Shown here: piece after piece, positions 30,408-37,776 of the stretch
Numbering within the stretch: the stretch's first letter is position 1
Layout of the letters: the number at the start of each line of letters is the position of its first letter
From: a virus
Virus record (IMG/VR): IMGVR_UViG_3300028364_000065
Location: 1 to 41,854 of that record
Length of the DNA stretch: 41,854 bases
Reading direction: 5' to 3' (one strand)
Notes under the pieces: model-generated
What the model saw: the letters and a program-made list of their open reading frames with translations, nothing else
Told to the model about the DNA's origin: nothing
The model's database searches: none
Made by a program: the position numbers and the translations under genes

Positions 30408-30878
30408 ATGGATTTCACCGCACGCACCATTGAGGACCGCATGGAGGAGGCCGCGCTGACGCTGCGCCGCCTGCCCAACCCACCCGGGTCGGGCCCGAAG
30501 GGCTTCGGCCAGCCGTGGCCGGAGTACGTCCAAGACGCGAAGCACGCCTACGGCTACCACGAGGCTCGGATGCGCGTGGTGCCCAACGCAGGCGAAATCC
30601 AAAGGATGGAGGAATGCATCGAATGGCTGCGCTTCATCGGCCCAGAGGACGCCCGGATCGTGTGGCTTCGCGCCGAAAATCGTCGCTGGCGGCAGGTTTG
30701 TATCCAAGCTGGATGCGTTCGGCAGACCGCTTGGAGGCGGTGGGTGGCGGCGCTTCAAACCATCGCCAACCATATGAATAAAAAGAACAAATCAGCACGG
30801 CGACCAGCGGGCGCGAAAAAGGCGGCGGATGAACGCGCCGCGAAGTCGATAGCGAACGGCTCCAAGACGTTGCTTTAA
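30408..30878 (+). CDS. DUF6362-type helix-turn-helix protein
   Basis: A 156-residue protein. The N-terminus (RMEEAALTLRRLPNPPGSGP then KGFGQPWPEYVQD) and the later WRQVCIQAGCVRQTAWRRW helix-turn-helix are the pattern of DUF6362, found in phages next to replication genes. The C-terminus is a lysine- and alanine-rich tail. It probably binds DNA. Position after the replication gene and directly before the possible origin fits. GAGGAAG precedes the ATG at 30408. Confidence 0.75.
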   Translation: MDFTARTIEDRMEEAALTLRRLPNPPGSGPKGFGQPWPEYVQDAKHAYGYHEARMRVVPNAGEIQRMEECIEWLRFIGPEDARIVWLRAENRRWRQVCIQAGCVRQTAWRRWVAALQTIANHMNKKNKSARRPAGAKKAADERAAKSIANGSKTLL

Positions 30879-30983
30879 TGGCGCAAGGCGTTGAACTTTG
30901 GGCGCGACAGAACGCGGTGTTTTGGGGCACATTCACGATAGACTGGCGACAGGTGGTCGTAGAGGGACCATCCCCCGGCCCCA

Positions 30984-31030
30984 CCCCCCCCGGCTTTGGT
31001 TCCCCCCTGAAAGGGAACGTATGGGGGGGG
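30984..31030. repeat. Nested C8:G8 hairpin
   Basis: Eight C (30984-30991) pair with eight G (31023-31030). Inside lies a GTTCCC/GGGAAC arm pair (30999-31004 with 31013-31018). A strong extruded structure on either strand. Confidence 0.65.
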
Positions 31031-31069
31031 CAGAAGCGCGCTAAGTCTATAGTGATAAAGGTTTTTTCT

Positions 31070-31113
31070 GGGTTTCCAGTGTGGGTTTCCACTTTTGGGT
31101 TTCCGGGTTGCCA
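31070..31113 (+). repeat. GGGTTTCC iteron-like direct repeats
   Basis: Starts at 31070, 31083 and 31097, with a degenerate GGGTTGCC at 31105: regular 13-14 base spacing for the first three. They lie next to T-rich tracts. Possible initiator-binding sites. Confidence 0.55.
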
Positions 31114-31158
31114 CCACGATATTTTTTTACTGCCAGGCATTTATTGCCTCACCTCAAG

Positions 31159-31193
31159 GCCCGGTGCTCCGCCAAGCATCGGGCTTCTTTTTT
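31159..31193 (+). terminator. Strong intrinsic terminator after the early operon
   Basis: GCCCGGTGCT and AGCATCGGGC arms (one G:T pair) around CCGCCA, followed by TTCTTTTTT. It ends upstream transcription just before the ParB-methyltransferase start. Confidence 0.88.
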
Positions 31194-31204
31194 GGAGTTA
31201 AGAC

Positions 31205-32446
31205 TTGCAGATCGAGATGATGCCAACCGAGCGGCTCGTGCCCTACGCGCGCAACGCTCGCACCCATTCCGACGAGCAGGTCGCGCAGATCGCTGCCTCG
31301 ATCCTCCGGTTTGGTTTTACCAATCCGATCCTGATCGGCGACGACGATGTGATCATCGCTGGCCACGGTCGCTTGATGGCTGCGAAGCAACTCGGCTTGG
31401 ACGAAGTCCCGACCATCCGTTTGGCGCATCTGAACGAGGCGGAGCGCCGCGCGCTGGTCGTCGCGGACAACAAGATCGCGTTGAACGCCGGATGGGACAC
31501 CGACATTCTTTTTGAACAGATCGAGCTGATCCGCGCTGACGGCTTCGACATCGACCTGGTTGGTTTCTCAGACGAGGAACTGAAAGGGATGCTCGAGGAC
31601 ATTGAGGATCCAGAACTTGGCGACGGTGTTGAGGGCGAGGACGATGTGCCAGAGCCTCCGGCCGACCCGGTCTCGGTGCTCGGCGATCTGTGGACCCTTG
31701 GCAACCACCGGCTGCTCTGCGGAGACAGCACCCTTGCCACCGACGTCGAGCGCGTGCTCGGCGGTGTGAAGCCGCTTTTGATGGTGACCGACCCGCCCTA
31801 CGGCGTCGAGTACGACCCAAGCTGGCGCAACCAGGCGGGCGCGGCCAGCACCAAGCGGACCGGCAAAGTCCTGAACGACGACCGCGCCGACTGGCGCGAA
31901 GCCTGGGCGCTGTTCCCCGGCGACGTGGCTTACGTCTGGCACGGCGCGCTGCACGCCACTACGGTCGCCGAAAGCCTGATCGACACCGGCTTCAACATCC
32001 GGTCGCAGATCATCTGGGCAAAAGACCGTTTGATCCTCAGCCGCGGAGACTACCACTGGCAACACGAGCCCTGCTGGTACGCGGTCCGCAAGAAGGGCAA
32101 GGGACACTGGGCGGGCGACCGGAAGCAGACGACGCTCTGGCACATCGCCAACAAGGACCAGGACGCCGAGACAGTCCACGGCACGCAGAAGCCGGTCGAG
32201 TGCATGCGCCGGCCGATCCTCAACAACTCAAGCCAAGGCCAAGCGGTCTACGAGCCCTTCATGGGATCGGGCACCACGCTGATCGCGGCCGAGACGACCG
32301 GGCGCGTCTGCTACGGGATCGAGTTGAACCCCGCCTACATCGACGTGATCGTGGAGCGCTGGCAGAACCTGACCGGCCAGACCGCCGTCCTCGATGGTGA
32401 CGGACGCACGTTTGCAGAGCTGGTGGCGGAGCGGAAGGCGGCGTGA
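31205..32446 (+). CDS. ParB/Srx-like domain fused to DNA methyltransferase
   Basis: A 413-residue fusion. Residues 1-130 are a ParB-like nuclease/Srx fold (LVPYARNARTHSDEQVAQIA, then IIAGHGRLMAAK with the GHGR motif). Residues ~155-413 are an N6-adenine or N4-cytosine methyltransferase with DPPY at 196-199 and AdoMet motif EPFMGSGTTLIAAE near the C-terminus, giving the beta-class order. Typical for phage-encoded orphan methyltransferases. Translation probably starts at TTG 31205 with GGAG upstream; ATG 31217 is an alternative. The stop overlaps the next GTG. Confidence 0.92.
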   Translation: MQIEMMPTERLVPYARNARTHSDEQVAQIAASILRFGFTNPILIGDDDVIIAGHGRLMAAKQLGLDEVPTIRLAHLNEAERRALVVADNKIALNAGWDTDILFEQIELIRADGFDIDLVGFSDEELKGMLEDIEDPELGDGVEGEDDVPEPPADPVSVLGDLWTLGNHRLLCGDSTLATDVERVLGGVKPLLMVTDPPYGVEYDPSWRNQAGAASTKRTGKVLNDDRADWREAWALFPGDVAYVWHGALHATTVAESLIDTGFNIRSQIIWAKDRLILSRGDYHWQHEPCWYAVRKKGKGHWAGDRKQTTLWHIANKDQDAETVHGTQKPVECMRRPILNNSSQGQAVYEPFMGSGTTLIAAETTGRVCYGIELNPAYIDVIVERWQNLTGQTAVLDGDGRTFAELVAERKAA

Positions 32447-32754
32447 AGCAGTCCCGCCTCATGTCGGCTGTCGAGGCGGTCACCAACGTCGGGGTGGGCT
32501 TTGGCATCGCTGTTCTGACGCAGGCGACGGTGTTCCCACTCTTCGGGATCCACGCCACGATGGGCGAGCACTTGGCCATCGGTGGAGTCTTCACCGTGGT
32601 CTCGGTGATCAGGTCTTACGCGCTGCGGCGCTTATTCGAGGCTGTGCGGGAGCGCAGCGCATCCAAAACGAAAGAGACCGCGCTGGGCGCGGTCTGCTTC
32701 AAGTCAAAACGTGCTGGCGGCGATCAGGAGGCTTCGTCGTCCTTGATACGGTAA
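32443..32754 (+). CDS. DUF7220-like small membrane protein
   Basis: A 103-residue protein; GTG start overlaps the methyltransferase stop. KQSRLMSAVEAVTNVGVGFG followed by two membrane spans (IAVLTQATVFPLFGI; IGGVFTVVSVIRSYAL) and RRLFEAV is the pattern of a small phage membrane family I know as DUF7220-like. The last ~30 residues, after RERSASK, look like read-through past the normal end and overlap a hairpin and the convergent gene; the homologous part is ~75 residues. Function unknown. Confidence 0.7.
   Translation: MKQSRLMSAVEAVTNVGVGFGIAVLTQATVFPLFGIHATMGEHLAIGGVFTVVSVIRSYALRRLFEAVRERSASKTKETALGAVCFKSKRAGGDQEASSSLIR
32676..32694. terminator. Hairpin in the 3' end of the membrane-protein gene
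   Basis: Perfect GACCGCGC-TGG-GCGCGGTC arms between convergent genes; weak T content after it. Possible bidirectional terminator. Confidence 0.5.
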
Positions 32755-32951
32755 ACGCGCCCGCGTTCGGGTTCGGCTACAGAGTGGATGGTCAGCCCGA
32801 GCCGCTTTTTCAGGGCTCCGGACATGGCGCCGCGAGCGGTGTGTTTTTGCCAGCCGGTGGCGGCGACGATCTCGTCCAGCGTCGCGCCCTCCGGTTTGCG
32901 CAGCATGGCGATCAGCGCGGCCTGCTTGGTGTTCTTGCGGGTGCTTGTCAT
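32724..32951 (-). CDS. DUF3489 small protein
   Basis: A 75-residue member of DUF3489: TKQAALIAMLRKPEGATLDE, IVAATGWQKHTARGAMSGAL and KKRLGL...YRI match the family pattern of a compact winged-helix-like fold. It is common in alphaproteobacterial phages and plasmids. Start ATG overlaps the stop of the upstream minus-strand peptide. Probably a small DNA-binding protein; role unknown. Confidence 0.9.
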   Translation of the reverse strand: MTSTRKNTKQAALIAMLRKPEGATLDEIVAATGWQKHTARGAMSGALKKRLGLTIHSVAEPERGRVYRIKDDEAS

Positions 32952-33034
32952 TCGGCGTGCTCCCCTTCTTTGAAGGCGTCGAGGGCGTATTCTCGGCTGG
33001 TCATCTGGTCGATCCGGTTCTTGCGAGCGTGCAT
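32948..33034 (-). CDS. 28-residue peptide upstream of DUF3489
   Basis: MHARKNRIDQMTSREYALDA followed by FKEGEHAE. AAGGGA lies upstream and the stop overlaps the DUF3489 ATG (ATGA), suggesting translational coupling. Soluble and charged. Too short to classify. Confidence 0.45.
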   Translation of the reverse strand: MHARKNRIDQMTSREYALDAFKEGEHAE

Positions 33035-33058
33035 GGTCGTTGTCCCTTTGCGTTTGGG

Positions 33059-33079
33059 GCCCCTGCGCTGGGCAGGGGC
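33059..33079. terminator. Hairpin between small minus-strand genes
   Basis: GCCCCTGC-GCTGG-GCAGGGGC, perfect arms, no T tract. It lies just after the 33089-33301 gene reading leftward and may attenuate transcription into the DUF3489 pair. Confidence 0.5.
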
Positions 33080-33088
33080 TGGTGGGTT

Positions 33089-33301
33089 TCAGATGATGCC
33101 GAGTTCCTTCAGGAGCGTGGAGACCTCGATCAGTTCGATGGTCAGGCAGTCGATCCCGACCCGGCCAGCCATCCTGAACACTTCGGTGTTCAGGTTCTGC
33201 TGTAAGAAGTGGTTGTGCAGGTCGGTCGGTGTCATCTCTGCGTCTAAGCTGCTGCGGTCGATAAAGATGCGCGTCGTGTCGGATGTGGTTGCGATTGTCA
33301 T
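33089..33301 (-). CDS. Small hypothetical protein under the second control cassette
   Basis: A 70-residue protein with no recognised family: TPTDLHNHFLQQNLNTEVFR then AGRVGIDCLTIELIEVSTLL suggests two or three helices. Start and leader lie in the second copy of the 120-bp cassette. It is not similar to the gene under the first cassette beyond the first two or three residues, showing that the cassette has been reused for another gene. Confidence 0.6.
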   Translation of the reverse strand: MTIATTSDTTRIFIDRSSLDAEMTPTDLHNHFLQQNLNTEVFRMAGRVGIDCLTIELIEVSTLLKELGII

Positions 33302-33416
33302 GGCCTTGTCTCCGTGGCTGGTGCGTCGCGGTGTGCGTCGCTCTGTGTAATCACATTCGCTCTTTGGGCGCTTGTAGTGTAGAGAAATCGTAGCAATATC
33401 ATTGCTTTATAAGCGC
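33297..33416. repeat. Control cassette, copy 2
   Basis: Second copy of 19247-19366. It includes the start of the leftward 33089-33301 gene and lies 43 bases before the terminase small-subunit start on the right, so it may also serve the late operon. Confidence 0.9.
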
Positions 33417-33459
33417 CAACCACTGCGGCGCCGGGTGCGTTTAAAGGAGGTTAGGCTGA

Positions 33460-34062
33460 ATGGGACTGTCGCGCAGGCAATACGCCGCGCACCGGGGTGT
33501 GAGCCACACAGCGGTGGGCAAGGCGATCGCCACGGGGCGGATATCGGTCGAAGGCGACGGCACCATCGATCCCGTCAAGGCGGACAAACAGTGGGACGCC
33601 CAGACAGACCCGGCAAAGCAGCGGGGCCCCAACGCCAGGGCGATGGGCACGACGACAGCTGCTGGAACTGCGCGCGCGACGACCAAGGCAGTGCCAAGAT
33701 CTGCTATCGAGTCGGTCAGCGACACTTTGCGCGAAGCTGGCGCTGATCCAGAACCGACAGCGGGCGGCGGTGAAGTGTCGTTCCTCCGCGCGCGGATGGC
33801 CAACGAGGTGCTCAAGGCACAGACCGCAAAGGTCAAGCTGGCCAAGATGAAGGGCGAACTGGTTGATCGCTCGCGCACAACAGCCGTGGTTTTCGACCTG
33901 GCAAGGCGCGAGCGGGATGCCTGGCAGAACTGGCCGCCCCGCGTGGCAGCCAATATGGCGGCCGAGCTTGGCGTTGATCCGCACAAAATGGAGCAGGTGT
34001 TGGACAAATACCTGCGCAAACATCTGGCCGACATGGCCGAGGTGAAGCTTGAGCTCCGTTGA
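33460..34062 (+). CDS. Terminase small subunit (Nu1-like)
   Basis: A 200-residue DNA-packaging protein. The N-terminus GLSRRQYAAHRGVSHTAVGK is a helix-turn-helix that would bind the packaging site. The middle is low-complexity; residues ~110-200 (RMANEVLKAQTAKVKLAKMK, then WPPRVAANMAAELG) are the Nu1-like helical part that contacts the large subunit. AAAGGAGG lies before the ATG. It overlaps the TTG start of the large terminase. Opens the late morphogenesis operon. Confidence 0.85.
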   Translation: MGLSRRQYAAHRGVSHTAVGKAIATGRISVEGDGTIDPVKADKQWDAQTDPAKQRGPNARAMGTTTAAGTARATTKAVPRSAIESVSDTLREAGADPEPTAGGGEVSFLRARMANEVLKAQTAKVKLAKMKGELVDRSRTTAVVFDLARRERDAWQNWPPRVAANMAAELGVDPHKMEQVLDKYLRKHLADMAEVKLELR

Positions 34063-36034
34063 TTTCGACGGCGCGGAGGAAGTCCGGCGCGCATGGCTGG
34101 CCGGACTCGCTCCGGATCCCGCGCTGACTGTGTCGGAGTGGGCCGACCGGCACCGCATCCTGTCCTCGCGGGCGGCATCCGAGGCCGGTCCCTACAGGAC
34201 GGCGCGGACGCCGTTCATGCGGGCGATCATGGACGCGCTTTCGCCATCGAGCCCGGCGCAGCGTGTGGTGTTCATGAAGGCGGCGCAGGTCGGGGCGACA
34301 GAGGCCGGGAACAACTGGATCGGCTTCGCGATGCATCGGGCACCGGGCCCGTTCCTCGCGGTGCAGCCGACGGTCGATCTGGCAAAGCGCCTGTCGCAGC
34401 AACGGATCGACCCGCTGATCGAGGAAAGCCCGGAGCTGCGCGAGCTGGTCATGCCTTCACGGTCGCGGGACAGCGGCAACACGATCTTGGGTAAGCGGTT
34501 CCCAGGCGGACAGCTGGTCCTGACGGGCGCGAACAGCGCGGTGGGCTTGCGCTCGATGCCAGCGCGCTGGGTGTTCCTGGACGAGGTGGACGCCTATCCG
34601 GGCGATCTCGACGGGGAAGGTGACCCAATCGCGCTCGCAGAGGCGCGGACGATCAGTTTTGGCCACAGGAGCAAAGTGTTTCTCGCCTCGACGCCCACGA
34701 TCAAGGGCTTGTCTAGGATCGAGCGGGAGTACGAAATGAGCGATCAGCAGCGTTACCACGTTCCATGCCCGCATTGTGGTGGAATGCAATGGCTGCAGTT
34801 CGAGCGCCTCCGCTGGGAGAAGGGCCAGCCGGAAACGGCGCGTTACATCTGCGAGCACTGCGAAGAGCCCATCGCAGAGCGGCACAAGACCGCGATGATG
34901 GACGAGGCCAGCGGCGCGTGCTGGATGCCAACGGCTGACGCGGAAACGATCGCGAAAGCGAAGGCGGCAGGGGTGGTCGGATACCATATAAGCGGTCTGT
35001 ATTCCCCGCTCGGTTGGCTATCTTGGGAAGAAATCGCACGAGGATGGGAGCAGGCGACGGGTAATGACGCCGCTATGAAGACTTTGAAGAACACGGTTCT
35101 CGGCGAGACTTGGCAGGAAAAGGGCGAAGCGCCTGACTGGCAGCGGCTGTATGATCGCCGCGAGGACTGGCAGCTCGGTATGGCACCGGAAGGCGTGCTG
35201 GTTCTCACAGGCGGTGCGGACGTGCAGCGCGACCGCATCGAGATCGACGTTTGGGGCTGGGGCCGGAACCTGCGCTCTTGGCTGGTCGATCACATCGTTA
35301 TCGAGGGCGACACCGCACGGCCTGAAATCTGGGCCAAGCTGACGGAATTCTTGAACACAACCTGGCCGCACGAGGGTGGCGCCAACATGGCTCTGGCAAG
35401 AATGGCGATCGACTCCGGTGACGGCGTGACGACTGACGCGGTCTATTCGTGGGTTCGCTCGGTCGGGCGCGGTCAGGTGCTCGCGGTCAAGGGCGTGGCG
35501 GGCTTTGACCGATCAACGCCAGTGGACGGACCGACCTACGTCGAGACGACTGAGGGCGGTCGCAAACTCCGGCGCGGTGTTCAACTCTGGAAGGTCGCGG
35601 GCGCAGTATTTAAAAGCGAGACCTATCGCTTCCTGCGCCTGAACGCGCCGACGGAAGAGGACATTGCCGCGGGATCGGAGTGGCCGACCGGTTATATCCA
35701 CATTCCGAAGGGAACGCCTGCCGAATGGATGAAGCAGCTGACAGCCGAGCAGCTGATGACCATCAAGACACGGCAGGGCTTTCAGAAACTTGAATGGCAG
35801 AAATCGCGCGACCGAAACGAGGCGCTGGACTGCCGCGTCTACGCGCGCGCATCCGCTTGGCTGATGGGTCTCGACCGCTGGGACGATCGACGCTGGGAAC
35901 AGCTCGAAGAACAGATCAACACTGGCCGGGTGGATATCGCTGCAACAGCAGGTGTTCCAAACCGGCCATCAACAAAGCAGCAGCCGCGCCGCTCGTCCGA
36001 CTGGATGGGCTCGCGGGGCAGGAAATGGTTCTAA
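34049..36034 (+). CDS. Terminase large subunit, GpA family
   Basis: A 661-residue packaging motor of the lambda gpA type. N-terminal ATPase: Walker A-like KAAQVGATEAGNN (~77-89), Walker B WVFLDEVDAYP (~171-181). A zinc-finger pair CPHCGG...CEHCEE lies around 240-275. The C-terminal nuclease domain carries GGADVQRDRIEIDVWGW and later RNEALDCRVYARA acidic motifs. TTG start at 34049 with GAGGTG upstream, overlapping the small subunit. GpA enzymes cut at cos, so a cos site must exist but I could not place it. Confidence 0.95.
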   Translation: MSSVDFDGAEEVRRAWLAGLAPDPALTVSEWADRHRILSSRAASEAGPYRTARTPFMRAIMDALSPSSPAQRVVFMKAAQVGATEAGNNWIGFAMHRAPGPFLAVQPTVDLAKRLSQQRIDPLIEESPELRELVMPSRSRDSGNTILGKRFPGGQLVLTGANSAVGLRSMPARWVFLDEVDAYPGDLDGEGDPIALAEARTISFGHRSKVFLASTPTIKGLSRIEREYEMSDQQRYHVPCPHCGGMQWLQFERLRWEKGQPETARYICEHCEEPIAERHKTAMMDEASGACWMPTADAETIAKAKAAGVVGYHISGLYSPLGWLSWEEIARGWEQATGNDAAMKTLKNTVLGETWQEKGEAPDWQRLYDRREDWQLGMAPEGVLVLTGGADVQRDRIEIDVWGWGRNLRSWLVDHIVIEGDTARPEIWAKLTEFLNTTWPHEGGANMALARMAIDSGDGVTTDAVYSWVRSVGRGQVLAVKGVAGFDRSTPVDGPTYVETTEGGRKLRRGVQLWKVAGAVFKSETYRFLRLNAPTEEDIAAGSEWPTGYIHIPKGTPAEWMKQLTAEQLMTIKTRQGFQKLEWQKSRDRNEALDCRVYARASAWLMGLDRWDDRRWEQLEEQINTGRVDIAATAGVPNRPSTKQQPRRSSDWMGSRGRKWF

Positions 36035-36035
36035 A

Positions 36036-36242
36036 ATGGCTGAATTTACGCAGGCACAACTCGACGCGATCAAGCGGGCCTACGCCTCCGGCGTCACTGA
36101 GGTCAGCTACGATGGGAAAACCACGAAGTATCGGTCCCTGAACGAGATGAGGCAGATCATCGCCACGATCGAGGCCGATCTAGCGTGTCAGACGGGAAAG
36201 AAGCTGCCAATCGCTGGATTTGCCAGCTTCCGGAGGTCCTGA
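36036..36242 (+). CDS. Head-tail connector gpW-like protein
   Basis: A 68-residue protein: FTQAQLDAIKRAYASGVTEV followed by VSYDGKTTKYRSLNEMRQI is the gpW fold signature (two helices and a hairpin). It plugs the portal after packaging. It lies between the large terminase and portal, the lambda order. The stop overlaps the portal ATG. High confidence by pattern and place. Confidence 0.9.
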   Translation: MAEFTQAQLDAIKRAYASGVTEVSYDGKTTKYRSLNEMRQIIATIEADLACQTGKKLPIAGFASFRRS

Positions 36243-37771
36243 TGGCCGAGCGCATTCCTCCTCCCTTGCGTTATGGCCTGATCGACAGAGCCGTCGCAGT
36301 GTTTTCGCCTGAAGCGGCGCTGCGACGGCTCTACGCCCGTGACGCGATCGAGCGTAAACGCGGATACGAGTCCGCATCCAAAGGGCGCGGGACGGACGGC
36401 TGGCGGGCCACTGGCAACTCTGCCGACAAGGAAATCGCAGGCGCTGGGCCGATCCTGCGCGACCGCATGCGCGATCTGGTCCGCAACAACCCCATGGCCG
36501 CCCAGGCTGTGCAGGTTCTGGTCAACAACATCGTGGGCACCGGGATCCGGCCGCGCGCCGCTACCAGTGACCCGGCGCTGAACGAGCGCGTCGACGCGCT
36601 GTGGAAGAATTGGTCGCGCAACTGCGACCGCCACGGCCACACCGACTTCCACGGGCTGCTGAACCTCGCTGTGCGCGAAATGATCGAGGGCGGCGAGGTG
36701 TTTGCGCTTGCCCGTCCGACAAACAGACGCGGGCCCGGCTTGGTGCCGCTTCAGATCGAACTGAGGGAGGCCGACCATCTGGACGCCGCGCGCATGGACA
36801 ATCGTCCGGATGGCGTGCGCATCGACCAGGGGATTGAGTTTGACCGCAACGGTCGGCGCTCCGGCTATTGGCTGTTCCCGGATCACCCGGGCGGCACGGT
36901 CACCGTGTTCGGTCGGCGCTTCGAGTCAATCCGGATCCCGGCTGAGCGCGTGGCACACCTCTTCGAGCGCCAGCGCGTCCAGTCCCGCGGCGTCCCATGG
37001 GGCACGCCCGCCATGCGGCACATCCGTGATCTGGACGATTGGCAGACCGCAGAGCTGGTTCGAAAGAAGACGGAAGCCTGCCTTGTCGGGATCGTCTTTG
37101 GCGCGGAAGAAGCGGACCAGGGGATCGCACCCTCAGTCGAGGATTCAGAAGGCCACCGCATCGAGCAGTTCGAGCCCGGTCTGATCGCCTATGCCCGCAA
37201 CGGGAAGGACATCAAGTTCAACCAGCCCACCTCGACGGGCGGCATCGGCGAGTGGCTGCGCGGCCAGCAGCATCTGATTTCAGCGGGCTTTCGCGTCCCA
37301 TACGCGCTGATGACCGGCGACATGAGCCAAGCGAATTTCTCGAGCACGCGCGCTGGGCTGAACGAGTTTCGCCGCATGATTGAGCAAATCCAGTGGCAGA
37401 CCGTCATTCCGATGTTCTGCGAGCGCATTTGGGGATGGTTTATCGAGTATGCCCAGGACGCGGGCCTGCTGCCGCGCGGCGTTGAAATCTTCGCCGAGTG
37501 GGGCCCGGCTCGCTTCGAGAGCGTGAACCCGCTGCAGGACGCGCAGGCAGACCTGCTCGAGGTGCGTTCCGGCTTCGCCACGATCCCGCAGCAGATCGCG
37601 CGGCGCGGATACGATCCCGAAGAGCTCCTCAAAGAAGCCGCCGACTTCAATGCGAAGATGGACGCGCTCGAACTCGTCTTTGACGCCGACCCTCGAAAGG
37701 TCACCAAGGCTGGTCTCGTCCAGACCGCTGACCCCAACGCCGCGCCCTCGCGCGAGCCAGCAACGGAGTAA
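36242..37771 (+). CDS. Portal protein, lambda family
   Basis: A 509-residue portal forming the dodecameric ring through which DNA enters. MRDLVRNNPMAAQAVQVLVN, FDRNGRRSGYWLF, and later GTPAMRHIRDLDDWQTAELV and YALMTGDMSQANFSSTRAGL are family hallmarks. GGAGGT lies before the ATG at 36242. The length agrees with lambda gpB (533). Confidence 0.95.
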   Translation: MAERIPPPLRYGLIDRAVAVFSPEAALRRLYARDAIERKRGYESASKGRGTDGWRATGNSADKEIAGAGPILRDRMRDLVRNNPMAAQAVQVLVNNIVGTGIRPRAATSDPALNERVDALWKNWSRNCDRHGHTDFHGLLNLAVREMIEGGEVFALARPTNRRGPGLVPLQIELREADHLDAARMDNRPDGVRIDQGIEFDRNGRRSGYWLFPDHPGGTVTVFGRRFESIRIPAERVAHLFERQRVQSRGVPWGTPAMRHIRDLDDWQTAELVRKKTEACLVGIVFGAEEADQGIAPSVEDSEGHRIEQFEPGLIAYARNGKDIKFNQPTSTGGIGEWLRGQQHLISAGFRVPYALMTGDMSQANFSSTRAGLNEFRRMIEQIQWQTVIPMFCERIWGWFIEYAQDAGLLPRGVEIFAEWGPARFESVNPLQDAQADLLEVRSGFATIPQQIARRGYDPEELLKEAADFNAKMDALELVFDADPRKVTKAGLVQTADPNAAPSREPATE

Positions 37772-37776
37772 TACAC

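Larger units (their letters stand above)
30879..31204. other. Gene-free structured region, possible replication origin
   Basis: About 326 bases without a supported gene (a 107-codon frame runs into the terminator and has a low-complexity translation). It contains a nested C8/G8 hairpin (30984-31030), AT-rich tracts, three or four GGGTTTCC repeats and a strong terminator. It is flanked by the replication genes and the ParB-methyltransferase. Confidence 0.5.

Noticed and set aside
30878-31201. A 107-codon gene after DUF6362
   Set aside because: It runs through the C8/G8 hairpin, the repeats and the terminator, with a low-complexity Pro/Gly translation and no ribosome binding site.
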